A DNA stretch of 64,000 nucleotides from Arcobacter defluvii (GCF_013201725.1 NZ_CP053835.1:1240001-1304000), one strand, 5' to 3'; counted from the stretch's first letter, positions 9,958 to 20,082 are shown. A program made the numbers and translations. Notes: generated from the sequence alone by a model not told the origin.

Positions 9958-12900
9958 TAGTTAGTTATTCCATCTGAAATAGGTTGCTCAACTTTTACTT
10001 GAATACTTAAATCTCCACTATTTGTATAAATATCATATCCACTATCAATACCTGAACCAGTTGCTTTACTCCAATTATTTTCCGTTCCATTAGAAATAGT
10101 ATTTTTAAAATTTAAATTGTCAAAATTATCACAATTAATTGTAAGTTCTTTTTGTGGAGCAAGTTTTAAAACATCTTCTAAAGTAATATTAACATTATCT
10201 ATTTTCTCATTTCTCAAGTTTATATTATTATCTGTAATAATATTTTCTAAATTACTTAAATTAATATCATTATTTACAAAATCAACTTTTTCAAAATTTC
10301 CACCAATTTCTAAAATTTTTAAATTAGTTGATTTTTGTGTACTATCTGTATTTATAACTAAAGTACCTTTTCCATTCTTATCTAAATTAACTTCATAAAT
10401 TTCTTTAGTTACATTATTGCTATAATCAATAGAAGTTTTTTCTATTGTTGCAATAGGAAATGTATTAACAAAGTTGTATTTATTTCCATCAGGGGGATTT
10501 GAAGTTTCAATTTCATAAGTATCATACCCTTGTTTTATAATAACAGCAACACTAGAATCTCCCATTTTATCAGGAATACTTATATCTTCAAAATATGCAT
10601 CTGCATTAAAATGTGTAATTTTTATAGAACCATTTGTATCAAATTTTTTTTCTATTGTTAAATAATATTCTTGTACACCATGCTCAAAAGGTATTCTATA
10701 ATGTTCTCCATTTACAAAAAAAGATACGCTACCACTTCCTCCAATTCTACCATTCTCAATAGGGGGATTGGATAACTCTATTTTTAAAGTCATTGTTCCA
10801 TCAATGTTATCTATAACCTCTGCAATATCAATTGTTGTTGTATCAATAGTAGAATCTCCATTAATGTTTAATTTAAAATCATTACCACCAATACTAAAAA
10901 AAGAAGAATAATTAGAAGAAGAAGCATCTTCTGCAAAAATTGCTCCTGTTCCATACTCTCTAGGTTCATCCGTATAAGGTAAATCCTTAAACTCTGTAAT
11001 ATAATATTTACCTATTCCCGTTGTTTCTCCAGCTTTAATAGTAATAAATTCTGTATTGTTACTATTTTCTTCAAAACTATTTTTAGGTTTAAGTAAATTA
11101 TTTGCTAAAAAGATTAAATCATTTGTAATTGGTTCAGGAATTGTTAATACAAATTCTAAAAAAGAACCTTGTTCATCTTTACCCCAAGCGTTATTTTTAA
11201 TATAAAAATCTTTCATTTCTATTTGATACAATTCATCATCTTTAATATAACCTTGAAGTAGTAAATTATCAGTTCTATTTTCAAGATATACTAAATTACT
11301 TTTCCCTGTATTTTCAGTCGTAGAATTAGCTCTATATATAGTTATTTCTTCAGGAACTTCAATTTTATTAATAGATACAGTTGTAACATCTGCATCATCT
11401 TTGACAATAATGTCTAATTTAGAACTTGTATCAAGTTTTTCATATCCTCCACCTTCTGCATTTGAAATTGAAATATCGTAAGTTCTATCACCTTGAATAT
11501 ATCTATCATCTGTATAAAGTGTAGTTGTAACACTTCCTGAAAGTTCACCAGCTTTAATAGTTATAAGCTGCTCATTATCTAAAAGTACATATAAATCAGT
11601 TTTAGGAGCTTTATCAACTGTTGCAGTAACAATTATTTCATCACCTTCAATTACTTCATGTGGAGCAGATAATACTATCTTTGTAACATCTGCATCATCT
11701 TTGACAATAATGTCTAATTTAGAACTTGTATCAAGTTTTTCATATCCTCCACCTTCTGCATTTGAAATTGAAATATCGTAAGTTCTATCACCTTGAATAT
11801 ATCTATCATCTGTATAAAGTGTAGTTGTAACACTTCCTGAAAGTTCACCAGCTTTAATAGTTATAAGCTGCTCATTATCTAAAAGTACATATAAATCAGT
11901 TTTAGGAGCTTTATCAACTGTTGCAGTAACAATTATTTCATCACCTTCAATTACTTCATGTGGAGCAGATAATACTATCTTTGTAACATCTGCATCATCT
12001 TTGACAATAATGTCTAATTTAGAACTTGTATCAAGTTTTTCATATCCTCCACCTTCTGCATTTGAAATTGAAATATCATAAGTTCTATCACCTTGAATAT
12101 ATCTATCATCTGTATAAAGTGTAGTTGTAACACTTCCTGAAAGTTCACCAGCTTTAATAGTTATAAGCTGCTCATTATCTAAAAGTACATATAAATCAGT
12201 TTTAGGAGCTTTATCAACTGTTGCAGTAACAATTATTTCATCACCTTCAATTACTTCATGTGGAGCAGATAATACTATCTTTGTAACATCTGCATCATCT
12301 TTGACAATAATGTCTAATTTAGAACTTGTATCAAGTTTTTCATATCCTCCACCTTCTGCATTTGAAATTGAAATATCATAAGTTCTATCACCTTGAATAT
12401 ATCTATCATCTGTATAAAGTGTAGTTGTAACACTTCCTGAAAGTTCACCAGCTTTAATAGTTATAAGCTGCTCATTATCTAAAAGTACATATAAATCAGT
12501 TTTAGGAGCTTTATCAACTGTTGCAGTAACAATTATTTCATCACCTTCAATTACTTCATGTGGAGCAGATAATACTATCTTTGTAACATCTGCATCATCT
12601 TTGACAATAATGTCTAATTTAGAACTTGTATCAAGTTTTTCATATCCTCCACCTTCTGCATTTGAAATTGAAATATCATAAGTTCTATCACCTTGAATAT
12701 ATCTATCATCTGTATAAAGTGTAGTTGTAACACTTCCTGAAAGTTCACCAGCTTTAATAGTTATAAGCTGCTCATTATCTAAAAGTACATATAAATCAGT
12801 TTTAGGAGCTTTATCAACTGTTGCAGTAACAATTATTTCATCACCTTCAATTACTTCATGTGGAGCAGATAATACTATCTTTGTAACATAAGGTTCAGGT

Positions 12901-13553
12901 GTTGGAACTGGTTCAGGTTCAGGTGTTGGAACTGGTTCAGGTTCAGGTGTTGGAACTGGTTCAGGTTCAGGTGTTGGAACTGGTTCAGGTTCAGGTGTTG
13001 GAACTGGTTCAGGTTCAAGAATTTGCTCCTCATTAGATTCAAGATTATCTGTATTTGTAACTATTTTTTTTGTTTCAACATCTTTTTTAAATACTTCAAT
13101 TGGTGTAAAGGATTGTGTTCTTAGGTTACTAACAACATTTGTTTCAGCAGCATCTCTCTCTAAAAATTCATCTTCTTTTTTATCTTTATCTTCAACTGTT
13201 TCTTGCCCTTCTGCTGTCGCTTCATTCGTTATATCAACATCAGCATTTGAATTATGTTCATCAGCTTTTAAATCTAAACCTTCTCTTGTAAAAAACAACT
13301 CTTCTGTTCCAAAAGCTGTTTCAATTAAAGAAGAATCTATTAATTGTTTTTGACCTTCACTTAAAACAATAACATCATTTCCAGAAAGAAGAATTTCTAT
13401 TTTTGATGATGAAGAATTTCCATTGTCACCATAAACCGTGTCATTCTCATAGATTGTATCACCTTCTTGTAAAACTCTAATATTACCATTTTCATCTTTT
13501 GCATGAAAAATTCCACTTGATAAGCTTTTTACACTTCCTGCAATTGTTGCCAT
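9957..13553 (-). CDS. Large repeat adhesin with retention module (type I secreted)
   Basis: This 1198-residue protein starts with a LapA-like retention module (MATIAGSVKSLSSGIFHAKDE through the IEILLSGNDVIVLSEGQ region, about residues 1-75). An acidic linker and a (EPEPVPTP)5 spacer follow, then five nearly identical 100-residue Calx-beta/Ig-like repeats, then diverged domains. The C-terminal end (LEDVLKLAPQ..LTINCDN..GYDIYTNSGDLSIQVKV) resembles the secretion ends of RTX-type adhesins. So it looks complete although short for the class. No type I secretion ABC genes are in the window. Its place between the primase and Mrr genes suggests a cargo or mating-contact adhesin (inference). Confidence 0.85.
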   Translation of the reverse strand: MATIAGSVKSLSSGIFHAKDENGNIRVLQEGDTIYENDTVYGDNGNSSSSKIEILLSGNDVIVLSEGQKQLIDSSLIETAFGTEELFFTREGLDLKADEHNSNADVDITNEATAEGQETVEDKDKKEDEFLERDAAETNVVSNLRTQSFTPIEVFKKDVETKKIVTNTDNLESNEEQILEPEPVPTPEPEPVPTPEPEPVPTPEPEPVPTPEPEPVPTPEPYVTKIVLSAPHEVIEGDEIIVTATVDKAPKTDLYVLLDNEQLITIKAGELSGSVTTTLYTDDRYIQGDRTYDISISNAEGGGYEKLDTSSKLDIIVKDDADVTKIVLSAPHEVIEGDEIIVTATVDKAPKTDLYVLLDNEQLITIKAGELSGSVTTTLYTDDRYIQGDRTYDISISNAEGGGYEKLDTSSKLDIIVKDDADVTKIVLSAPHEVIEGDEIIVTATVDKAPKTDLYVLLDNEQLITIKAGELSGSVTTTLYTDDRYIQGDRTYDISISNAEGGGYEKLDTSSKLDIIVKDDADVTKIVLSAPHEVIEGDEIIVTATVDKAPKTDLYVLLDNEQLITIKAGELSGSVTTTLYTDDRYIQGDRTYDISISNAEGGGYEKLDTSSKLDIIVKDDADVTKIVLSAPHEVIEGDEIIVTATVDKAPKTDLYVLLDNEQLITIKAGELSGSVTTTLYTDDRYIQGDRTYDISISNAEGGGYEKLDTSSKLDIIVKDDADVTTVSINKIEVPEEITIYRANSTTENTGKSNLVYLENRTDNLLLQGYIKDDELYQIEMKDFYIKNNAWGKDEQGSFLEFVLTIPEPITNDLIFLANNLLKPKNSFEENSNNTEFITIKAGETTGIGKYYITEFKDLPYTDEPREYGTGAIFAEDASSSNYSSFFSIGGNDFKLNINGDSTIDTTTIDIAEVIDNIDGTMTLKIELSNPPIENGRIGGSGSVSFFVNGEHYRIPFEHGVQEYYLTIEKKFDTNGSIKITHFNADAYFEDISIPDKMGDSSVAVIIKQGYDTYEIETSNPPDGNKYNFVNTFPIATIEKTSIDYSNNVTKEIYEVNLDKNGKGTLVINTDSTQKSTNLKILEIGGNFEKVDFVNNDINLSNLENIITDNNINLRNEKIDNVNITLEDVLKLAPQKELTINCDNFDNLNFKNTISNGTENNWSKATGSGIDSGYDIYTNSGDLSIQVKVEQPISDGITN
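11381..12889 (-). repeat. Five tandem 300-bp repeats inside the adhesin gene
   Basis: Exact 300-base periodicity runs from 11381 to 12889. By reading, the copies differ at one base only, g in the first two copies (about 11478 and 11778) and a in the other three; both are tyrosine codons. Such identity indicates recent amplification or gene conversion, so copy number is likely variable and short-read assembly here is unreliable. Confidence 0.95.
12892..13017 (-). repeat. 24-bp tandem repeats encoding EPEPVPTP
   Basis: Five copies of a 24-base unit encode a Pro/Glu stalk (EPEPVPTP) between the retention module and the Ig-like repeats. It probably acts as a rigid spacer or periplasm-spanning segment. 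Confidence 0.9.
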
Positions 13554-13741
13554 AGTTTTTCCTTTAATTGATTTTTTTCTAAATTTTTTAACTCATTTAA
13601 TACTTCATTGTATTCATTTATTATATTTTTTTTGTCTTCCCCAATCTGTTGAAAAGATAAGAAAGATATCTCTCCCACTAATGCTTCTATTAGAATTTCT
13701 AAACTCCTAAGACTTAAAGATAATTCAATATTTTTAATCAT
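13529..13741 (-). CDS. Small hypothetical protein upstream of the adhesin
   Basis: This 70-residue protein, rich in leucine and glutamate (LSLRSLEILIEALVGEISFLS), is predicted mostly helical. It overlaps the primase end by 4 bases and the adhesin start by 25 bases, so it sits in the same transcript. No family is recognised. It could be a chaperone-like or structural helper of the adhesin; this is only context. Confidence 0.55.
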   Translation of the reverse strand: MIKNIELSLSLRSLEILIEALVGEISFLSFQQIGEDKKNIINEYNEVLNELKNLEKNQLKEKLWQQLQEV

Positions 13742-14799
13742 ATTTTTATTTCCTTATTTTTTCTAATCTTTTCACTAATAAATACTAATAAATCAGTCAT
13801 ATCGAAACCTTTAAAAAGTTGCAATTTATGTTTTTTTGCTTCATCTTCCCAGTTCCAAGATTTTACACTTTTTGCAACATTTTTTAATTGTTCCAACATC
13901 TTAGCTGTTCCCTCTTGCCCAGCTTTATCATAGTCATAAGCGACTATGATTTTTAAATCTTTAAATAGTTCCAAATGTTCTTTTGGAATATCATTATTTT
14001 CAGCTCCTAAAGTAACAGCTCTATAACCATTACCAACCATATTTAAAACATCTTTTTCTCCCCCACATAGATATACTTCAATTGATTTATCTTTTCGATA
14101 CTCTTTTAAATCTGCAAGATTAAAAGTCGTTCTTTTTCTACCTTTAGAAAATAAAACTTTAGATAATTTAATTTCTTTGCCATCTGTATTAAAAAAAGGT
14201 TTAGGATTTTTGTTATATTTCCAAAGGGTTAAGATATTTCCATAGTCATCAAGAATGGGCATACATAATCTATCTGATTGTTTTATATAGCCAATTTGGT
14301 ACATTAATGCTATTTTTTTTTGTTTATCAAAATTTAAAGAAGGTAAGGCTTCTTTTAATAACTCTTTGTACCTATCAAAGTTTTCTACTCTTTGCTTTTC
14401 AAACTCTTTCATAAACTCTTTACTAATAAAACCATCTTTTTTTATTGTGTTAGAATAATGTCCTTCATAAGCATTTAAAGATGGTAGTTCTAAATTTAAT
14501 AATTTGTAAGCTTCTTCTTGAGCTTCAGGAAAATCCATATTAGTATTTGTGAGTTGTATAAAAGCTATTAAATCACCATGATTCCCATAATTTTCTGTTT
14601 TTATAACCTTTTCACCAATAGTTGTTTTTAAAATTTTTTTAAATGGTGAAGTAGTCCAGCAATGAATACTTCCATCATCACAAATTTTCATATCAGGAGT
14701 ATCTGAACTATTCCAATGGAAACTACCATTTTTAAATACTTTGTAGCCAAGTGATGAAATTGCATTCATCACTTGTTCTTTATCTGCATTTAAAGCCAT
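13738..14799 (-). CDS. Toprim primase-like protein (conjugal primase)
   Basis: This 353-residue protein has a Toprim domain in its C-terminal half. EVYLCGGEKDVLNMVG holds the conserved glutamate and IIVAYDYDKAGQEG the DxD pair. The N-terminal part resembles DnaG-like primase or replication proteins (SIHCWTTSPFK near residues 44-54) but shows no complete zinc finger. Such proteins may prime the transferred strand in the recipient. Its start overlaps the stop of the small upstream gene (TAATG). Confidence 0.8.
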   Translation of the reverse strand: MALNADKEQVMNAISSLGYKVFKNGSFHWNSSDTPDMKICDDGSIHCWTTSPFKKILKTTIGEKVIKTENYGNHGDLIAFIQLTNTNMDFPEAQEEAYKLLNLELPSLNAYEGHYSNTIKKDGFISKEFMKEFEKQRVENFDRYKELLKEALPSLNFDKQKKIALMYQIGYIKQSDRLCMPILDDYGNILTLWKYNKNPKPFFNTDGKEIKLSKVLFSKGRKRTTFNLADLKEYRKDKSIEVYLCGGEKDVLNMVGNGYRAVTLGAENNDIPKEHLELFKDLKIIVAYDYDKAGQEGTAKMLEQLKNVAKSVKSWNWEDEAKKHKLQLFKGFDMTDLLVFISEKIRKNKEIKI

Positions 14800-14984
14800 T
14801 ATCTACTAAAATTTCCACGATTTTTATTTTTCTGTTTAGGTTTAAAAGTTCTTTGTTTAACTGGAGGAGGAGGGGTGTTTGTTCGTTCTTTAGTTTCAGA
14901 TTTTTCTCCAAAAAGCTTAGGGCTAGGAGTAGGGTCAGAATCTGAATACCCTGTATAATTAGAATAATCTTCTTTTTTATACAT
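14799..14984 (-). CDS. Small proline/lysine-rich disordered protein
   Basis: This 61-residue protein is low in complexity (SDPTPSPKLFG, TPPPPVKQR, ending in a basic tail) and probably disordered. A TAATG overlap with the primase start suggests translational coupling. The basic tail may bind DNA or RNA. No family is recognised. Confidence 0.5.
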   Translation of the reverse strand: MYKKEDYSNYTGYSDSDPTPSPKLFGEKSETKERTNTPPPPVKQRTFKPKQKNKNRGNFSR

Positions 14985-15008
14985 TTGTAAGCCTTTATGA
15001 TATAGAGA

Positions 15009-15695
15009 TTATCTCTCTATATCTTGTTCTTTTACTTTTGATTTATTTTGTGGTTTAAATGCTTTTTTTTTATCTTCAGTATCTTTGGTTGGAGCTTCTT
15101 TACTTTTATCTTGCTCTTGAGATTGTTTTGATTCTCTTCTAGCTTGAAGCTCTCCATTTGATATAATTTCAAGTTTATTTTTTCCAATTATTGCTGTATG
15201 TCTTTGATTAGTATCAAATTCTTTATCAATTAATAAATCTTTAATTTCGTCATTTTTTAGAGTAACTCTTGCACCTAAGTAAGCTGATTTATCAGTTGCA
15301 GTAACTTTTATACTTTCAACAACTTGTTCAGCATTACCAGCTTTACTCATATTATAAAAATATTTATCAGGATTATTTATATCTACTTTTTTATTGAAGT
15401 AAATAAAATTGTCTTTATCCTCTTGTAAAGTTTTATCCATTGGTACTAAAGCAATATCATCTTTATCTGTTTTATTTACAAAATAGTTTTTATAACCTTT
15501 TTCTGTATTTAAAGAAACCGTAACAGCTCCTTTATTCATATTTGCAACTTGTCCAGCTTCTTTTACGATATTAATTAAAGCTGTTACTTTTTGTCTATCT
15601 TGTAAATTTCCAGCTGCATCTTTATATTTTAAAGAATTATTCACTTGAACTGCTAATTTTGGTTTTTCTTCTTTTGTTAATTCTATAAATGCCAT
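15009..15695 (-). CDS. Hypothetical transfer-region protein with disordered basic tail
   Basis: About 228 residues. The start at 15695 (MAFIELTKEEKP) is chosen over one 8 codons upstream because GAAGGACAATAAA precedes it. Residues 1-165 look like a folded beta-rich domain (AVTVSLNTEKGYKNYFVNK). The C-terminus (from about 185) is charged and repetitive, with E, K and Q. An N-terminal fold plus flexible tail next to a primase would suit a ssDNA-binding or primase-partner role, but no family is recognised. Confidence 0.7.
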   Translation of the reverse strand: MAFIELTKEEKPKLAVQVNNSLKYKDAAGNLQDRQKVTALINIVKEAGQVANMNKGAVTVSLNTEKGYKNYFVNKTDKDDIALVPMDKTLQEDKDNFIYFNKKVDINNPDKYFYNMSKAGNAEQVVESIKVTATDKSAYLGARVTLKNDEIKDLLIDKEFDTNQRHTAIIGKNKLEIISNGELQARRESKQSQEQDKSKEAPTKDTEDKKKAFKPQNKSKVKEQDIER

Positions 15696-15836
15696 TTTAT
15701 TGTCCTTCTTGTTTATCATCGACTAATCATCGAAAATATTCTATAATCTAAAACTTTTTAAAGCTTCACCAATTTTTTCTTTTCTGTTTTAAAATTTAAT
15801 TTCACATTTCACACCTCCTAAATAAAATTTGGATAT

Positions 15837-15874
15837 AAAAAAAGGTGAAACTCAAAAGAGTCCCACCTTTTTTT
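15837..15874. terminator. Bidirectional terminator downstream of virD4
   Basis: An 11-bp stem with A-run and T-run flanks (15837-15847 with 15864-15874) encloses an inner ACTC/GAGT hairpin. It works on paper in both directions and separates the virD4 operon from the primase operon. The 15696-16058 gap has no gene. Confidence 0.75.
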
Positions 15875-15965
15875 ATATTATTTCTATTTCTTTTAATATT
15901 TTAAAAAGTTTAATTTTTTAATATTTTGTTTTTCTAGTAAAGTATTATAAATTCGTATATTGTAA

Positions 15966-16011
15966 AACTTATAAATATTTGATCTATTAAAATAGATTAA
16001 ATTTATAAGTT
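15966..16011. repeat. Imperfect inverted repeat after virD4
   Basis: Arms near AACTTATAAAT (15966-15976) and ATTTATAAGTT (16001-16011), with an inner GATCTATT / AATAGAT pairing, form a long AT hairpin. The arms share CTTATAAA and ATAGAT words with the larger inverted repeat at 24039-24080. Confidence 0.6.
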
Positions 16012-16058
16012 CTGAATTTTTTTAATTTTAAATAATACCTGGACCAATTTTAATTGGT

Positions 16059-17891
16059 CTAAGAATTATTATTTAGTGTTTGAATAGGAATCTCTATATT
16101 AGTTTCATTTAACTGAAGCATTTTTTCCCAATCTTTATGATTAGGATTTTTAATACTTTTCATAAAAGGTGAAACTTGTCTAAATTTATTAATAAAATAT
16201 TCATCATTGTAATAAAAAGCTTTATTACATAATATAGGTTTTTGATAATTCATCATTAATAAAGCTTTACTTTGTGATAACTCCATAAGTTCTTGTGGTA
16301 ACATTAAGGCTCTTTTTTGTTCACTAACAGAATGAGAAGAACTTCCAGCTTCTAAAAACTTACCGTGATTATAAGATTTAGAAATTGCTTTAAATGTTGT
16401 ATCTCCTAATCTTTTTGAAATTTTTTCAGCTTCTTCAAATTCGTTAGGTGTGTAATAAATTTTTACTCCCATATTTTGAAGTAGGGTATTAGCTCCCTCT
16501 TTATCATATCCATCAGGAGTTCTAGCTTCAAGTTGAGATATTGCTTGAAATATCATCAAAATTCTTAAATGGAAACTAGCAATATATGAAACACCTTTTT
16601 TAAGAATTGGCATATTCCCAATGCTTGTGAACTCATCTAATAACAATAAACAAGTATATTTTAAATCAGGATTTTTTTGTGGTAACTCTTTTGTATTTAC
16701 ACTAAGTAATTGCGAAAAAAAGATATTTAAAATAGGTCTTGCAATAGCAAGTTTATCAGGTGTTATACCTATAAAAATAGTCATTCTTTTCTTTCTTAAA
16801 TCTCTTAAATCAAAATCACTTGTTGCTGTTGCAGTTGTTATTGGTTGATTCCTATATATCATTAGTGGAGCATTAAAAGAACTCATAACTCCTGATTTAG
16901 TATTTTGGCTATCTATTGTAAAATAGCTATTCAATTTTTCTTTAGTCGGTTTAGAAATTATTTCTAAATGTTCTAAATATTCAAAAGTATCATCAAGCCC
17001 TGTAATTTTTGTATCTTCTTCCTCTTCACTTGGAATTGATAAATCAAATCCAGCACTTAAATTTAATAAACCACACATAGACCATTCGACATTTAAATTA
17101 TGTTCCTCTAAAAATTCTCTTCCATTCTTTGTTAGTGCTAAATCTTTATAAAGATATGCAAGACCTATAAAAAGATTTTGAGCTAATTGGTTAAAGAAAA
17201 CTGTTGTACTATCTCCATCAGCTGGATAAAGTAAATTCACAAAGTCTAATAGGTCATTATCTCTTGTTGTTTCATTTTCTAAATCTATATAAGTTAAAGG
17301 ATTGTATCTATGAGTTCTAAAGTCAAAAGGATTAAATAAATAAACTTCTTGTCCTAAGATATCTCTTCTATATTTACTTGAAAAATCGAAACATTCTTGT
17401 TTTATATCTAAAACAACACAACTTTCTTCCCATTCCATTAAGTTGGGTATAACTATACCAACACCTTTACCACTTCTTGTAGGAGCTCCTAAAGCTAGAA
17501 ACTCACTACTCTTCCATTTAAGAAGTTCACCACTTTCTAATTTTCCAACAACTAAACCTTTGTCTTGAAAAAGACCCATCTTTTTTATTTCATTTCTATT
17601 TGCAAAACGAGCTTCTCCATGTAAGCTTTTTTTGTTTGGTAAAAGTATTAAAATAAAAAAAACTACACTATAAAATGAAGCACTATAAAATATAGCTTCC
17701 CAAATTCTTGGATAATTATTAATAATTGCTTTATAAGTAAATAATAAATCATAATTATTGTTAATCAATTTGAATAAATTAAGATTAAAATATCCATTTA
17801 AAAAAAAGATTAAAAGACCTGATGTTAAATATGTAAAAAATATTACAGAGAAAACAAAAAATAATAAACTTCCTTTATTTATATTTTTCAT
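16059..17891 (-). CDS. virD4: Type IV coupling protein VirD4/TraG
   Basis: This ATPase brings the DNA-relaxase complex to the secretion channel. The start at 17891 is chosen (610 residues) because AAAGGAGCTAAAG precedes it; it overlaps virB11 by 17 bases. Two N-terminal membrane helices (about residues 10-32 and 65-85) are followed by Walker A GAPTRSGKG (about residues 135-143) and Walker B LLLLDEFTSIG. The length and order match the family. Last gene of the virB7-virD4 operon. Confidence 0.95.
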   Translation of the reverse strand: MKNINKGSLLFFVFSVIFFTYLTSGLLIFFLNGYFNLNLFKLINNNYDLLFTYKAIINNYPRIWEAIFYSASFYSVVFFILILLPNKKSLHGEARFANRNEIKKMGLFQDKGLVVGKLESGELLKWKSSEFLALGAPTRSGKGVGIVIPNLMEWEESCVVLDIKQECFDFSSKYRRDILGQEVYLFNPFDFRTHRYNPLTYIDLENETTRDNDLLDFVNLLYPADGDSTTVFFNQLAQNLFIGLAYLYKDLALTKNGREFLEEHNLNVEWSMCGLLNLSAGFDLSIPSEEEEDTKITGLDDTFEYLEHLEIISKPTKEKLNSYFTIDSQNTKSGVMSSFNAPLMIYRNQPITTATATSDFDLRDLRKKRMTIFIGITPDKLAIARPILNIFFSQLLSVNTKELPQKNPDLKYTCLLLLDEFTSIGNMPILKKGVSYIASFHLRILMIFQAISQLEARTPDGYDKEGANTLLQNMGVKIYYTPNEFEEAEKISKRLGDTTFKAISKSYNHGKFLEAGSSSHSVSEQKRALMLPQELMELSQSKALLMMNYQKPILCNKAFYYNDEYFINKFRQVSPFMKSIKNPNHKDWEKMLQLNETNIEIPIQTLNNNS

Positions 17892-18903
17892 CTTTAGCTC
17901 CTTTGTAATAGATATCACTTATATTTCTTTTACCATTATGTGCTTGTATATGTACTACAATATCAATTACATCATTTAAGTTTTTTTGGATAATTTCAAA
18001 GGGTAATTTTTGTCCTTGTGGATTTTGTAATATCATTAATGAAAGTCGTGTAAAAGTCTCTCTTACACTTCCAGCATGAAGTGAAGTAATACTTCCTCCA
18101 TGACCTGAATTTAAAACATTTAAATAATCATAAGCTTCTCCACTTCGAAGCTCTGCTAAAAGTATTCTATTAGGTTTCATACGCAGACAACTTTTTAATA
18201 AAATAGCACTTGTAACAGGGTCTCCTTCTTTTGCTTCAGAAGGATAAAATAACTGTACATGATTTTTATGTTTATAAAAAACTATTTCTTCTGTATCTTC
18301 TATTGTTATTAATCTTTCTTCTAAAGGAATAAAATCAATTAGAGATTTCATAAAAGTAGTTTTACCCGACCCAGTTGCTCCAGCAATAACAATATTTTTT
18401 CCAATTCTTACTGCTTCAGTAATAAATTCTTTATATTTTTTATCATTATATAATTTAGATAAATTAACTTCATCTAAAGTTAATTGAACATCATCTTCAT
18501 GTATTATATTACTAAATATTCCTTGTTTTTCATAATCTTCAATTGTATATCTTGTTTTAGATGGTTTTCTAATAGTAATTGATAACATATCTTTTTTTGT
18601 AACAGGAGGAACAACTATCTGTACTCTTTCTCCATTGTTTAGAGTTGCAGATAAAATAGGTTTATTAGCCTTTATAGTATCTTCCTTATGACTTGCAACT
18701 GGAACTGCAAAAGCTAACATTTGCTTATAAGGTATTTCTTTTTTATGCTCTTCCCAAATTCCATTATAATCTTGAGTCCAAATGCTACCATCTCCATTCG
18801 CACATATTTCATTTATTGAATCATCGGCTAAGAAATCTCCAAAAATAGATTCTGTTTGTATTTTTAAAGACCTTGAAATATTATTTTCGTTTTTATCATT
18901 CAT
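17875..18903 (-). CDS. virB11: VirB11 secretion ATPase
   Basis: This 342-residue hexameric ATPase of the secretion base has Walker A GATGSGKT at 175-182, an Asp box (ITIEDTEEI), and a SGHGGSITSLHAGS region typical of VirB11. It sits 6 bases after virB10 ends and overlaps virD4. Confidence 0.97.
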   Translation of the reverse strand: MNDKNENNISRSLKIQTESIFGDFLADDSINEICANGDGSIWTQDYNGIWEEHKKEIPYKQMLAFAVPVASHKEDTIKANKPILSATLNNGERVQIVVPPVTKKDMLSITIRKPSKTRYTIEDYEKQGIFSNIIHEDDVQLTLDEVNLSKLYNDKKYKEFITEAVRIGKNIVIAGATGSGKTTFMKSLIDFIPLEERLITIEDTEEIVFYKHKNHVQLFYPSEAKEGDPVTSAILLKSCLRMKPNRILLAELRSGEAYDYLNVLNSGHGGSITSLHAGSVRETFTRLSLMILQNPQGQKLPFEIIQKNLNDVIDIVVHIQAHNGKRNISDIYYKGAKDEKYK

Positions 18904-18909
18904 TTTGAA

Positions 18910-20082
18910 CTACTTTTTTTCAAGTTTGTAAACTTTTGAAAAATCAACATCTCTATTTACATAAACACCTATTAAATCACCATGTTGTTTATAAATAGTT
19001 GGTTTTATATTTATAAATTTTTCAAGAGCAATTGTTGCCATATTTGAAGCATTATCTCTTGTGTTCTCGCTATAATCTATATCATCATCATTATTATTAG
19101 AATTTGTTAACTTATAAGCTAAAACATTAAATAAATCATCAACGGCACTTAACATTATTGAACTACCGAATCTCATTAACCATTTATGGTCAATCTCTCC
19201 TTCAAGTCCAGATGCTCCAAGTTCATCTGTTGCTCCACTATATAAAGGTATTCTTAAATGATTAGGTGTTCTTACTTCTTGCCAAATAACTAAATATCTA
19301 CTTGTTCCATCGTTTGTTTCACCACCTTTAAAATTTCCAAAAAGTTTTGAACCTTTTTCTATTAATAGAACATTTCCATTTGAACTGTAAATATTGTTGC
19401 TAACTGTACAAGATGTATTTCCTTCAATAGCAGAAACAAATCGTGTATCTAAACTACAACTAATAAAAGAACCTTTTGGCAAAAGTAAATCAGGATTAAA
19501 TTCATTCATTTTAGCAGCAGTTGGAACAAATGTATCCCCTGTAAAATTTTTATTACTATCTTCTTCTTTAATATTTTGTTGATTAGCAACTAACTCATCT
19601 ATTTGTTGTTTATAATTGTTCTGCTCTTTGGAATTTAAATCATTATTATTAATAACTAAAGTACCCGTTGAACCTTTTATTATTTTTGCTTTAAAAAGAG
19701 GTTCTTTAGGTGTTACTGAAAACATATTGTCAGTAGTTTCTATTTTTTCTTCTTTTTTATCTTCAACTTCTTTAGTTTTCCATTCAGCTGGTGGAAATAA
19801 TATAGTTTTTTCTAAAGGAATATCTTCTTTTTTTAGAACCTTTACATTAGCCGTCTCTATCTTTTTTACTTCATCTTTTTTATTATAATTAATTATAATA
19901 TTTTTAAATAATGAATAAATAATCAAAATAGTAACTATAAAACCAAGTATCATAATTATATAAAACTGTAATTTTTTTACAGTTGAATTTTTATTATCAA
20001 CTAATTCACTTTTATTATGATTCATAATATTTATTTCTTCTTTTTTAATAGATAATTCTTCATTATTAGTATTATTTTCCAT
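18910..20082 (-). CDS. virB10: VirB10 channel protein
   Basis: This 390-residue protein spans inner and outer membranes. It has a cytoplasmic N-terminus, a transmembrane helix at about 37-61 (FYIIMILGFIVTILIIYSLF), a charged periplasmic linker, and a C-terminal beta-barrel domain starting near LLLPKGSFISCSLDTRFVS. The VirB10 signature around SSNGNVLLIEKGSKLFGNF is visible. It overlaps virB9 by 11 bases. Confidence 0.95.
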   Translation of the reverse strand: MENNTNNEELSIKKEEINIMNHNKSELVDNKNSTVKKLQFYIIMILGFIVTILIIYSLFKNIIINYNKKDEVKKIETANVKVLKKEDIPLEKTILFPPAEWKTKEVEDKKEEKIETTDNMFSVTPKEPLFKAKIIKGSTGTLVINNNDLNSKEQNNYKQQIDELVANQQNIKEEDSNKNFTGDTFVPTAAKMNEFNPDLLLPKGSFISCSLDTRFVSAIEGNTSCTVSNNIYSSNGNVLLIEKGSKLFGNFKGGETNDGTSRYLVIWQEVRTPNHLRIPLYSGATDELGASGLEGEIDHKWLMRFGSSIMLSAVDDLFNVLAYKLTNSNNNDDDIDYSENTRDNASNMATIALEKFINIKPTIYKQHGDLIGVYVNRDVDFSKVYKLEKK

